A stretch of 64,000 nucleotides of DNA from Pinibacter sp031553495. Lineage in GTDB: Bacteria > Bacteroidota > Bacteroidia > Chitinophagales > Chitinophagaceae. The DNA is taken from contig JAVBLN010000009.1 of assembly GCA_031553495.1 (NCBI GenBank), forward strand, positions 62,001 to 126,000, in the 5' to 3' direction. Within the stretch, counting starts at the first letter, position 1, and the number at the start of each line of letters is the position of its first letter. Positions 26,464-34,493 of the stretch are shown piece after piece. The notes beneath the pieces are model-generated. The model was not told the DNA's origin. It saw only the letters and a list, made by a program, of their open reading frames with translations, and searched no databases. Position numbers and translations under genes: made by a program.

Positions 26464-29400
26464 TTAAAAATCTACACCCAGTGCAACATACAGTATAGGC
26501 TTGCCTCCGAAAAATCTGCCCATTGGCCAGCCCGCGTCAAACCTGACGAAATAGCCCAGCAATGTGCTTCTGGCTCCAAAACCATAACCGCCTGCAAAAG
26601 GACCAATACCGCCTGCTTTTATTTTCACTTGCAGATCTGATTCATAGGTAGGATAGATTTGCTCGGGTCGTGCAAGTTTTCGCACCTGGCCATCCCATGC
26701 TGCTCCAAGATCAATAAATTGAGTTAACTGGAAATTGCGGATAAAGGCATTATTAATCGGTCTTTTCAGCAAGGTGCTAAATACAGGGAATCTGAATTCG
26801 CTATTAATTGTAAGGGAGTTATTCCCATTTGCCAGGTTTTGGTTGTAGCCTCTTAAGTTCAGAGCCAGCGATTGAAATGCATATTCCGCATTGGTAGGGG
26901 GGTGCGGATTGCTATAGGCTTTTGGCCCCAGCCAGCCATCAACGCCTCCTAAATAGTAAACTATTTTTTGTGTACCCAGCGAGGCATCGCCTGCCACTCT
27001 GCCGGCCCAAATAAAGTTTTGAAAAATCGGATAATAGTAGCGTCCGTCAAAACCAATGTTAAACCCGGTTCTGGCCACATCTTTTGGATTGTTTTCATCA
27101 GTATTCAACCGCGTGTTTAAATCGGCGTACACTTTATAACGTAGTCCGTTCAGTATGTTCGTTGTTTTTTGCACGGTATTATCATGCACATATTCCAGTC
27201 GCATGAGGCCGAATAATTGTTTTACATCTGCGAGCATAGCGGAACCCGGATCGTTGAATGTAGCTTTATACACATACTTATCGCTTCGCACTCCGAATGA
27301 AAAACGAAAACTTTTTATCTTGTTGAAAGGATATTTTATTATACCCTGGAATAGGTTTGAATATTGCTTCATTGGTCGAAAACCTTCTTGATCGGCATAA
27401 CCCTGATCTGTTTTCCTGTAATAAATAATGGAATAGTCTATTCTTTTTTTCAGGTAATCAAACCTTGCCAATTGCTCGCCACCACTGTTAAATAATGAAC
27501 CGGTTCCGGGAACAAATAAACTGGTGTTACCACTGCCAACAGATATGCCGCTCATTCCGGTATTGAGTAGCGGGATCCTGATCATTCCTGTAAAACGCAG
27601 GTCTTCAAAAAGATCGTACACTGATACACTCAGCATACCATTAAAACCATTATTGCTGCTTAGCGTAACCGGTAATGAACCTGTGTACGGATCATATCTT
27701 GTAATCAATACATCATTATTAAACAACGATGTGGTTATCTGATCGGCAGAAAATTTTAACCGGTAATCATAATGCTTAGCCTTATCCAAAACCGTTGGTT
27801 TTGCCGGAGGAAGGTCTAGATTGTTTAATGGATCTGCTTTTCTAAGAGAATCCCTGGTTTGCACCTCGTTTTCAAATTCGTTTTCAAAAATATTGTCGGG
27901 TTTTTTAGCATCTTCTTTTGGTTGCACAACTTCTGCAGTTTCCATCCTGTGTTCTGCAATTGTTTTTCGCCTGTAATCAGTTGCTTTAGGATTCACGTTT
28001 CTTCTCTTCAGGGCATTTTCATCTACTCTTAGTTTGTATAATAACTTCAGATCGCCTTCCTGTCTCATTTCGCTTACCAGTCCTAAATCCCCGGCGGTTT
28101 TGGTTTCTTTTATGCCGCTCTGATAATTGGTAATTGGAAATACATATGCCGAATCATTTGTTACAGCGAAAGTATAAATGGTATCGGGTTCCGATTTATT
28201 ATAAGCCCGCAATAATGAATCAATATCCTTGTATTCCGGATTTCTTAAAATATCATCACCAATTTTGTAAACAGTATCTATGCCTGCACGTAATGTGCTG
28301 AAAAATCCAGCAAAGCGGTTGGCCACGCCATTCTCATCGCTTACAAATGTAAAGTGCGCCTGGTTATACTGCATGGGATAACGGGCATCACCAAACTGCA
28401 TTTTAGTAAGTTGTGATATCTGCTTGAATTCGCTTCTGTTCCAGTTGTCAATCAGAAAAATGTTATAGCGGCGGCGTGATGGTAAAACGGTATCGGCAGT
28501 ACTTGCTGATGGTGAAGGCCTGTTGGAAGCATATATTATACCTGTTTTTCCGGGAAATGCCACAAAGGAAGCATCCAGATCGTCATAAATGTCGTTGGTG
28601 ATCTGAGTGGCTTTTTCTTTTTCTATATCATAAGTATAAATATCCGACTGACCTTTTCTTACCGCACTCAGCAAAAGCGTATTGGCGTTGAGCATAAACT
28701 TCATGTCCTGTATCTGATCGAAACCTTCCAGCACTTGTTTATTCCTTTTCAGATGGGTGTACAGATCGTATACAAATAGTTTTATTTTCCCTTCATCATT
28801 ATAAATTACAGCAAGCCTGGAGCCTTTCCCATCCCAGGCCATCATCGGGTAGTTGGGATTGGGCTTGTTTTCCGGGTTGATGATGCCGTTTTTCAATAAT
28901 ACTTTTCTGTTCACATAATTTTCGTACAGCACCACCCGTTCAATTCCCTTTTTATATTCTACCACAGCGTAGGTTTGGCTTCTTGGTGCAGGATTAGGAG
29001 AAAACCGGAAAAAGTCTTTATACAGGTTTATATCTTCCGTTACCGAAAGTGTTCCTTTGGGATTATTTCTCCTGGCGCGGATATCCTTATAATACTTGTC
29101 GGCTTCTTTATCCATAAATTCACGCAGCACATCTTTAAATTTCTGCTTGCAAATGCGTTGTGAAGCGGTATTCAGGTTTCTGTATATGCGGGCGAGGTAT
29201 AAAAAATAGGTAACGTTTTCCGGTTTGTAATTGTCAGCTATATAACGCCAGAATGCATGGCCCGCCAATGTTGGACGTTCGTAGGCAAACTGGTAAAAAT
29301 TTCTGTACCTGTCAGAAAGCAACACCGATTTTAATTGATCGTCAAGTTCGGTACTCCAGTGTTCACCGGCGTATGATACGTAACCATCTGTTAACCACGT

Positions 29401-29949
29401 GGGTAAATCCAATAAAGCTTTATTGGCAGCAAATTCTCCCAAATCGTCACCAAACAGTACATTATCCAGCAATATTTTTGCAATACCCTGTCTTATTTGA
29501 ATGCGAAGGTTGGCATGGTCGCCGTTGAAATAGACAACCATTTTGTTATTCACCAATTTTGTATTTCCACCTGTAATTTGAACATTGCCTGCTAAGCCAA
29601 TATTTGTTTGTTGCATATCATCATAGCTGTTATATATGACAATATTCGCTCGTCTTTGCAAGGCATACTCCGAAAATCTTTCCAGTTCGGGTAATTCTTC
29701 CTCAGCCATCTGAGCTACAAATTTTGCGAGCGCTTCGCCGCCCTGGCTATAATAACTATTGAAATTGGGTGTTTGATAATACTCCCACTTAAATTTTCTG
29801 TATTGCACTCTGTTTTTACCAAAATCTACCGTATTCACCTGGGCAAAAAGATTGCCTGCAGAACAGATTATTAATACGGATAAAATAAAGAAAGTAAAAT
29901 TTCTACAACCTTTCGTTAACAAATTATTCTTCGGAAATTGCATGGCCAT
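26464..29949 (-). CDS. Large outer-membrane protein with TolB-like propeller and C-terminal beta barrel
   Basis: A 1161-residue exported protein with a signal peptide near residues 15-37 (FFILSVLIICSAGNLFAQ). The N-terminal third resembles a peptidase MA-type helical domain (EEELPELERFSEYALQRRANIVIYNSYDDM) with the LPTWLTDGYVSYAGEHW segment, but no HExxH motif was found. Residues about 320-620 have the repeats of a TolB/PD40 beta-propeller (WDGKGSRLAVIYNDEGKIKL, VYDLYTH). After a charged linker, residues about 780-1161 are alternating strands ending in a phenylalanine (VALGVDF), as in BamA/TamA-type barrels. It is probably a surface or periplasm-spanning scaffold. Function unknown. The start could instead be the second Met, two codons later. 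Confidence 0.75.
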   Translation of the reverse strand: MAMQFPKNNLLTKGCRNFTFFILSVLIICSAGNLFAQVNTVDFGKNRVQYRKFKWEYYQTPNFNSYYSQGGEALAKFVAQMAEEELPELERFSEYALQRRANIVIYNSYDDMQQTNIGLAGNVQITGGNTKLVNNKMVVYFNGDHANLRIQIRQGIAKILLDNVLFGDDLGEFAANKALLDLPTWLTDGYVSYAGEHWSTELDDQLKSVLLSDRYRNFYQFAYERPTLAGHAFWRYIADNYKPENVTYFLYLARIYRNLNTASQRICKQKFKDVLREFMDKEADKYYKDIRARRNNPKGTLSVTEDINLYKDFFRFSPNPAPRSQTYAVVEYKKGIERVVLYENYVNRKVLLKNGIINPENKPNPNYPMMAWDGKGSRLAVIYNDEGKIKLFVYDLYTHLKRNKQVLEGFDQIQDMKFMLNANTLLLSAVRKGQSDIYTYDIEKEKATQITNDIYDDLDASFVAFPGKTGIIYASNRPSPSASTADTVLPSRRRYNIFLIDNWNRSEFKQISQLTKMQFGDARYPMQYNQAHFTFVSDENGVANRFAGFFSTLRAGIDTVYKIGDDILRNPEYKDIDSLLRAYNKSEPDTIYTFAVTNDSAYVFPITNYQSGIKETKTAGDLGLVSEMRQEGDLKLLYKLRVDENALKRRNVNPKATDYRRKTIAEHRMETAEVVQPKEDAKKPDNIFENEFENEVQTRDSLRKADPLNNLDLPPAKPTVLDKAKHYDYRLKFSADQITTSLFNNDVLITRYDPYTGSLPVTLSSNNGFNGMLSVSVYDLFEDLRFTGMIRIPLLNTGMSGISVGSGNTSLFVPGTGSLFNSGGEQLARFDYLKKRIDYSIIYYRKTDQGYADQEGFRPMKQYSNLFQGIIKYPFNKIKSFRFSFGVRSDKYVYKATFNDPGSAMLADVKQLFGLMRLEYVHDNTVQKTTNILNGLRYKVYADLNTRLNTDENNPKDVARTGFNIGFDGRYYYPIFQNFIWAGRVAGDASLGTQKIVYYLGGVDGWLGPKAYSNPHPPTNAEYAFQSLALNLRGYNQNLANGNNSLTINSEFRFPVFSTLLKRPINNAFIRNFQLTQFIDLGAAWDGQVRKLARPEQIYPTYESDLQVKIKAGGIGPFAGGYGFGARSTLLGYFVRFDAGWPMGRFFGGKPILYVALGVDF

Positions 29950-30012
29950 TAATTGTTAATTAAAATTATGGTTTTTCACCTTAATCGCTAACATTGTCAT
30001 CAAATATATACT

Positions 30013-30654
30013 ATGTTACAAGTTAAAACTTTTACATTCAATCCGTTTCAGGAAAATACATATGTTCTTTATAACGAAAAAAATGAATGTTGCATTATAG
30101 ATCCGGGCTGCTATTTTAGTAACGAAAAAGAACAGTTAAAAGATTTTATAGAGCAGCAAAAATTAAACCCAATTTATCTTTTAAACACGCATTGCCATTT
30201 AGATCATGTATTTGGAAACAAGTTTGTGCATCAAACATGGAATTTGCCGCTATATATGAACGAAATGGACGTTCCGGTTTTGGAACAGGCCGCTGTTTCC
30301 GGTGCATATTACAACCTTCCTTTTGATAATTATAGTGCTGAGAAATATTTTTTAAGTGAAGGGAATGTTGTAAGGCTGGGAAATGACGAACTTAAAGTGT
30401 TTTTTACGCCGGGTCATGCGCCGGGTCATATCTGTTTCTATTGCGAAAAACAGAAATTTATTATATCCGGCGACGTTTTGTTCAGGCTTAGTATAGGCCG
30501 TACCGATCTTCCGGGAGGTGATTATAACACACTGATCCAAAGCATTCGTGAAAAATTGTTTATTTTGCCCGATGACGTAAAAGCATATCCGGGCCATGGG
30601 GAAGCCACAACCATAGGCTACGAAAAACGCAACAACCCCTTTTTGAATCATTGA
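30013..30654 (+). CDS. MBL-fold metallohydrolase, glyoxalase II-like
   Basis: A 213-residue cytoplasmic metallo-beta-lactamase-fold hydrolase of the YcbL/GloB-related type. The zinc motif is THCHLDH (about residues 58-64), with further ligands in TPGHAPGH, SGDVLF and YPGHGEAT. It is shorter than true glyoxalase II and lacks its C-terminal substrate domain, so it may act on other thioesters. It is transcribed divergently from the large outer-membrane protein gene. Confidence 0.86.
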   Translation: MLQVKTFTFNPFQENTYVLYNEKNECCIIDPGCYFSNEKEQLKDFIEQQKLNPIYLLNTHCHLDHVFGNKFVHQTWNLPLYMNEMDVPVLEQAAVSGAYYNLPFDNYSAEKYFLSEGNVVRLGNDELKVFFTPGHAPGHICFYCEKQKFIISGDVLFRLSIGRTDLPGGDYNTLIQSIREKLFILPDDVKAYPGHGEATTIGYEKRNNPFLNH

Positions 30655-30767
30655 ATAATTAAAGGTGTTGGCGTCTGAGTGCTTTTTTGGGTACCGGTGG
30701 CAAATTTTACCACAATCATTATTATTTTATCTCGGCTTTGGTGAATACCGCAATTAATAATTGTGAT

Positions 30768-30836
30768 ACCGGCTGCGGTATTTCATGGCGTCATCGTTGC
30801 GTCGCAAGCACTTCATCGGTAGTATTTCATGGCAAC
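30768..30836 (+). repeat. Core repeat, type II (copy 13)
   Basis: CATCGTTGCGTCGCAAGCAC forms the core, and both flanks carry GTATTTCATGGC. The central TTGCGTCGCAA is an 11-bp palindrome. Confidence 0.85.
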
Positions 30837-31216
30837 TGTGGGCCGGAAATATGTGGCCGGTTACCGGTAGGTATATTCCAAATTTCTACTCTCAAATTAT
30901 TTGGGCCCGATCGCGGGTAGCGTCCCGATTAAGATTTTGTACTACTGTAACTTCGGCAAAGGGAATTCTATTCAGCGCTTTAAAGGCAGTATCCTTTATT
31001 AACAACTGCAGCGGGAACTTGCATTTCAGCAGTTTTTTTAAAGAATAACAAGTTGTAGTGCAAGCACTAAATAAACATTGTAAAATAAGTATTCCTATTT
31101 CATTTAGTGCCTTTGATTGCGGCTATGTATAAAATTGACATACATTCTCCAAAAGCTTTCTAACTTTTGTGGAGGAAGCAAACAATTGTATAATAAGCAA
31201 TCTCGTGTCGTTATCA

Positions 31217-31249
31217 AGATGTCTTACACTTCAAAGGTGTAGGACATCT
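31217..31249. repeat. Hairpin repeat of the TGTAGGA family, copy A
   Basis: AGATGTCTTACACTT-CAA-AGGTGTAGGACATCT. The departures from a perfect stem are compatible with G-U pairs when transcribed rightward. A related perfect palindrome is at 36215-36249. Confidence 0.75.
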
Positions 31250-31260
31250 GGTACTCGCAT

Positions 31261-31315
31261 ACTGATTTCTGTCTTCTGATTTCTCTACTGCCCGCTGCCA
31301 ACTGCCCACTCGCTC
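31261..31315. repeat. Heptamer array (TTCTGAT then ACTGCCA families)
   Basis: CTGATTT/CTGTCTT units pass into ACTGCCC/GCTGCCA units without losing the 7-bp period. The array ends at the CTCGCTCAATAG junction of a core repeat. Confidence 0.75.
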
Positions 31316-31378
31316 AATAGCATTACTACCGTACAAGTGAGTGACACAACGATGCTTAATAGTAGTACTGCCGCCGGT
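31312..31378 (-). repeat. Core repeat, type I (copy 14)
   Basis: A near-consensus type I core, followed by TTACCAAAAAAAA. Confidence 0.92.
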
Positions 31379-31443
31379 TACCAAAAAAAATGCTGTACCC
31401 ATACATGTTTTTCATATATTCTTGAAGTTTCAGAAAGCAGCTA

Positions 31444-31451
31444 TATTTTTG
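31444..31451 (+). promoter_or_regulatory. -7 box of the GbsR-like gene
   Basis: TATTTTTG, a perfect TAnnTTTG, ends 4 bases before the ATG. Transcription would begin at or next to the start codon. Confidence 0.55.
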
Positions 31452-31455
31452 CATC

Positions 31456-31962
31456 ATGAAACTTTCAGAGGCAAAACAACAATTTATTACATCATGGGGG
31501 GCATTTGGCACACATTGGGGTATTAACCGCACAATGGCGCAGGTGCATGCTTTGCTATTAATTAGTGCGGATTCGCTTACGCAAGACGATGTGATGGAGC
31601 AGCTTTCCATTAGCAGGGGAAATGTGAATATGAATATTCGCGAACTGATTGATTGGGGATTGGTAAACAGGATTGTGGTACCGGGTGAACGTAAAGAATA
31701 TTTTAGCGCCGAAAAAGATATTTGGAAAGTGGCTACACAAATTGTGAAAGAGCGAAAAAAACGGGAACTGGATCCCATGCTTAAACTGATCAATCAATTT
31801 AATAATATTGACGGCGATAAAAAGGATAAGGATACCAAAGCGTTTCTTGATACGGTAAATGGGATTAAGAAATTTGGCGATCAGGCTGATAAGATGCTTG
31901 ATACCATGGTACATGCGGAAGAAAATTGGTTTTTAAACACACTTTTAAAGGTAATTAAGTAG
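31456..31962 (+). CDS. GbsR/MarR-type transcriptional regulator
   Basis: A 168-residue winged-helix regulator. Residues about 25-90 form the DNA-binding domain (ALLLISADSLTQDDVMEQLSISRGNVNMNIRELIDWGLV), where the spacing and the NVNMNIRELI recognition helix are typical of the GbsR family. The C-terminal half is helical and probably dimerises. Its mRNA is predicted to be leaderless. Its target is unknown and no adjacent transporter or enzyme suggests one. Confidence 0.82.
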   Translation: MKLSEAKQQFITSWGAFGTHWGINRTMAQVHALLLISADSLTQDDVMEQLSISRGNVNMNIRELIDWGLVNRIVVPGERKEYFSAEKDIWKVATQIVKERKKRELDPMLKLINQFNNIDGDKKDKDTKAFLDTVNGIKKFGDQADKMLDTMVHAEENWFLNTLLKVIK

Positions 31963-32017
31963 ACATCCGGCAGTATAGTTTGCTTACTGCCAACTGAATA
32001 TTACCTGTTAACATTTT

Positions 32018-32380
32018 ATGAAAAAGAAAACTTTAGTATTAGGTGCGTCTGATAATCCGGCGCGGTATAGCAATATGGCTATTAAAAGCCTTAGGCAACA
32101 CGGTCATCCTGTGGTAGCAGTTGGCAGAAAAAATACTGTTGTGGAAGATGTGGAAGTGCATAAAGAAAAAGAGAATTTCGAAGATATCGATACTGTTACA
32201 CTTTATCTGAATTCTACGCATCAAAAGGAATACTATGATTACATTCTCTCTTTGACGCCAAAGAGGATTATTTTTAATCCAGGTGCTGAAAATGAAGAAC
32301 TGGCAAGGCTTTCACGCAACAACAATATTCAGCCTTTAGAGGCTTGTACACTTGTATTGCTTAGAACCGGGCAGTATTAA
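32018..32380 (+). CDS. CoA-binding domain protein (YccU-like)
   Basis: A 120-residue Rossmann-fold protein of the CoA-binding family. The nucleotide-binding start is TLVLGASDNPARYSNMA, and the PKRIIFNPGAENEEL block followed by PLEACTLVLL is the usual end of the family. It is 55 bases after the GbsR-like gene, possibly co-transcribed. Biological role unknown. Confidence 0.83.
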   Translation: MKKKTLVLGASDNPARYSNMAIKSLRQHGHPVVAVGRKNTVVEDVEVHKEKENFEDIDTVTLYLNSTHQKEYYDYILSLTPKRIIFNPGAENEELARLSRNNNIQPLEACTLVLLRTGQY

Positions 32381-32526
32381 AGTATATGTGATCGGGCTAT
32401 TTTGTGATGGTATAATTCAACAGAAGAAACAGAAAATTTCAAACTTTTCTTAATGAGCAGGAGAAATTTATACACGATCATTTCAGAAATTTAATCTAAC
32501 AATAACAGATTGATTGTTTGTAATGC

Positions 32527-32559
32527 AATGGGTTTTTTGGTAAATTCGAAAAACCCATT
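32527..32559. promoter_or_regulatory. Inverted repeat around the -7 box of the YkuK-like gene
   Basis: Perfect 11-bp arms AATGGGTTTTT and AAAAACCCATT are separated by 11 bases that include TAAATTCG (32541-32548), a -7 box with one change from consensus. It ends 3 bases before the ATG. It could be an operator, or an RNA hairpin from upstream transcription. Confidence 0.5.
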
Positions 32560-32562
32560 TTT

Positions 32563-33036
32563 ATGATCTGGAGAAAATTTAATGGTGACACTATTGAGCT
32601 ACCCATAGTGCAAGCCGTTGAATCGGCCATAAAACGTGAATCTGCACAGGGGTATAAATTGAAAGTTTGCATTGGCACCGATTCGCAGGTGAAAGGCATT
32701 GAAACGGAATTTGCTACCGTTATCGTTTTTCTGCGTGAAGGACACGGCGGATTTATGTTTATTCATAATGAAAAATCAAAACAAAAATTCAGCATCAAAG
32801 AGCGCATGTTGGTTGAAGTGGCTAAAAGTATCGAGATCGCGTATGAACTATGCGATCTTTTTACTGTATATGATGTAGATATGGAAGTGCATGCCGACAT
32901 TAATACCAATCCGCATTTTAAAAGCAATGATGCACTTAAGGAAGCAATGGGCTACATACTTGGTATGGGCTTTGCTTTCAAAGCCAAACCAGAAGCGTTT
33001 GCCAGCAGCAGTTGCGCTAATAAAGTGGTCAACTAA
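32563..33036 (+). CDS. Ribonuclease H-like YkuK family protein (DUF458)
   Basis: A 157-residue protein of the YkuK/DUF458 family, which has a ribonuclease H-like fold. Family blocks are KVCIGTDSQV, with an acidic residue in the first strand as in RNase H folds, then FSIKERMLVEVAKSIE and VHADINTNPHFKSN. Activity of the family has not been established to my knowledge. It stands alone, with an inverted repeat over its promoter. Confidence 0.8.
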   Translation: MIWRKFNGDTIELPIVQAVESAIKRESAQGYKLKVCIGTDSQVKGIETEFATVIVFLREGHGGFMFIHNEKSKQKFSIKERMLVEVAKSIEIAYELCDLFTVYDVDMEVHADINTNPHFKSNDALKEAMGYILGMGFAFKAKPEAFASSSCANKVVN

Positions 33037-33092
33037 AGTTTTGGGGTGGGTTATGGGTGACGGATCTCTAATTTCTCAAAATAGTGTGTGCT

Positions 33093-33533
33093 TTAACGTT
33101 GTTTATAATAAATATAAATTTTAGCCGCCGGGTCAGCATCTATTTTTACCGGCAATTTCTTTTTCTTAAAAACGGGTGTAGTAAAACGCAATGCGGCAAC
33201 CTTCGCTGAGCCTTTTACAAGCACATCTTCGGGGGTGGCAGTATATTTTTTTACCACCGAATTATCCGGATCCATTAAATGTGCATCAAATTTGGGGACT
33301 ACCCGGGGGTTTATATCATACACAAAGTATATGATATACGTTTTGTTTGGTTTTATATAAAACGAGGCATTTTGGGTAGTATTGTAATTTATAAGCGAAG
33401 CATAACTGTTCTTTATACTGTATCCTTTCAATTCTTCTGCCACCTTAGCGGCATCTTCTTCGAAGGTTGGCGATTGGGCATATAATAATGTGCGGCAAAG
33501 GGTTAATAGTAATAACAACAAAGTGTGTTTCAT
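33093..33533 (-). CDS. Small exported protein of unknown function
   Basis: A 146-residue protein with a signal peptide (MKHTLLLLLLTLCRTLLYAQ). The mature part has a short helix then beta strands (YIIYFVYDINPR, KVAALRFTTPVF, KIYIYYKQR) that look like a single immunoglobulin- or lipocalin-like domain. No family recognised. The start at 33533 is preferred over 33572 because it places the signal peptide at the N-terminus. It is 46 bases upstream of, or distal to, engB's neighbourhood: both are on the minus strand, with engB (33580-34215) preceding it in transcription. Confidence 0.7.
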   Translation of the reverse strand: MKHTLLLLLLTLCRTLLYAQSPTFEEDAAKVAEELKGYSIKNSYASLINYNTTQNASFYIKPNKTYIIYFVYDINPRVVPKFDAHLMDPDNSVVKKYTATPEDVLVKGSAKVAALRFTTPVFKKKKLPVKIDADPAAKIYIYYKQR

Positions 33534-33579
33534 AATAAAGCGTTTCACTTCATTATTAACAACCAAAAACATTTAATGT

Positions 33580-34215
33580 TCATTCTTCCCAAAAACGTGT
33601 GTTTAAATCTTCTATAGAGGCCAGTATTTTATCGCGTCCGGTTTTTTTAACCGCGCTGCTTATAAAATGCTGTGGCAGAAACTGCCAGGTTTCTCTCATT
33701 TTTGTGAAAAAATCTTTTACGTTTTTACTTACTATCGCCTGAGTTTCTTTATCGGATTTTGTAAAAATTATTGAAAATGGCACTTCCCATTTTCCTAGTT
33801 GGAGTAAAAAATCAAGATCTATTTTTTGAGGTTTGTGGCGGCTGTCAATCAACACGAATACATTAGTAAGATTTTCTCTTTTCCGGAGATAGTTTTCGAT
33901 CATTTGTTCCCAGCGCCGCCTGCTGCTTTGCGACACTTTTGCAAAACCATAACCCGGTAGATCCACAATATACCATTGCGAGTTGGTTTTGTCTTTTTCA
34001 TCATGAGCGCTTTGCACTCCAAAATGATTGATCAATTGGGTTTTGCCCGGCGATGCGGAGGTTTTCGCAAGTTTCTGATTATTGCACAGCATATTGATGA
34101 GCGTTGATTTGCCCACATTGCTTCTGCCAATGAATGCGTATTCCGGCCTGTCTGGTGCCGGACATTTAGTAAAATCAGGACTGCTTATAAGGTAGCTCGC
34201 GTTTTTGATGATCAT
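33580..34215 (-). CDS. engB: Ribosome biogenesis GTP-binding protein EngB (YsxC/YihA)
   Basis: A 211-residue TrmE-Era-EngA-EngB-Septin type GTPase needed for large ribosomal subunit assembly. G1 is GRSNVGKSTLINML, the switch region contains SASPGKTQLINHF, G3 is DLPGYGFAKVS, G4 is TKSDK and G5 lies near ISSAVKKTGRD. Length matches the family. Cytoplasmic. It is followed by the small exported-protein gene and is divergent from comM. Confidence 0.94.
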   Translation of the reverse strand: MIIKNASYLISSPDFTKCPAPDRPEYAFIGRSNVGKSTLINMLCNNQKLAKTSASPGKTQLINHFGVQSAHDEKDKTNSQWYIVDLPGYGFAKVSQSSRRRWEQMIENYLRKRENLTNVFVLIDSRHKPQKIDLDFLLQLGKWEVPFSIIFTKSDKETQAIVSKNVKDFFTKMRETWQFLPQHFISSAVKKTGRDKILASIEDLNTRFWEE

Positions 34216-34243
34216 AGCGCAAGTTTAATTATAATTAATAATA

Positions 34244-34354
34244 TTATACCATACGCTGTATAAATTTATGCATGAATGTTTCACTTTGCTGAATAGCATT
34301 CCAACCGTACAAGTGAGTGACACAACGATGCTTAATAGTAGCAATATCGCCGGT
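34244..34354 (-). repeat. Core repeat, type I, with left outer end (copy 15)
   Basis: The core at 34288-34354 keeps the left outer end (ATACGCTGTATAAATTTATG then CATGAATGTTTCACTTTGC). On the right it passes through GGTTACATAAAAGTAATGAG into heptamers. It lies between the divergent engB and comM genes. Confidence 0.88.
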
Positions 34355-34362
34355 TACATAAA

Positions 34363-34434
34363 AGTAATGAGTTGTGAGTTGTGAGTAATGAGTTTTGAGC
34401 TGCACTTTCAACTTTCAATTTTCAGCTTTCAACT
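34363..34434. repeat. Heptamer arrays (GTAATGA/GTTGTGA then CAACTTT)
   Basis: Units GTAATGA GTTGTGA GTTGTGA GTAATGA GTTTTGA, a short GCTGCA linker, then CAACTTT/CAATTTT units. The array ends seven bases before the comM -7 box. Confidence 0.75.
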
Positions 34435-34440
34435 AATTCT

Positions 34441-34448
34441 TATATTTG
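34441..34448 (+). promoter_or_regulatory. -7 box of comM
   Basis: TATATTTG is a perfect TAnnTTTG, 45 bases before the start codon, immediately downstream of a heptamer array. Confidence 0.5.
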
Positions 34449-34493
34449 CCGCGACCCCAGGTATTTGCCCGTAAATAATTTCCTTGAATCTTT

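Larger units (their letters stand above)
30655..31455. other. Gap of 801 bases with several repeat modules
   Basis: No gene supported. It contains a type II core (30768-30836), a strongly decayed core-like stretch (30912-30980, GGGTAGCGTCCCGATTAAG ... CTATTCAGCGC), a wobble-compensated hairpin (31217-31249), a heptamer array (31261-31315), a type I core (31312-31378) and the promoter of the GbsR-like gene. The remainder is AT-rich and unassigned. Confidence 0.65.
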
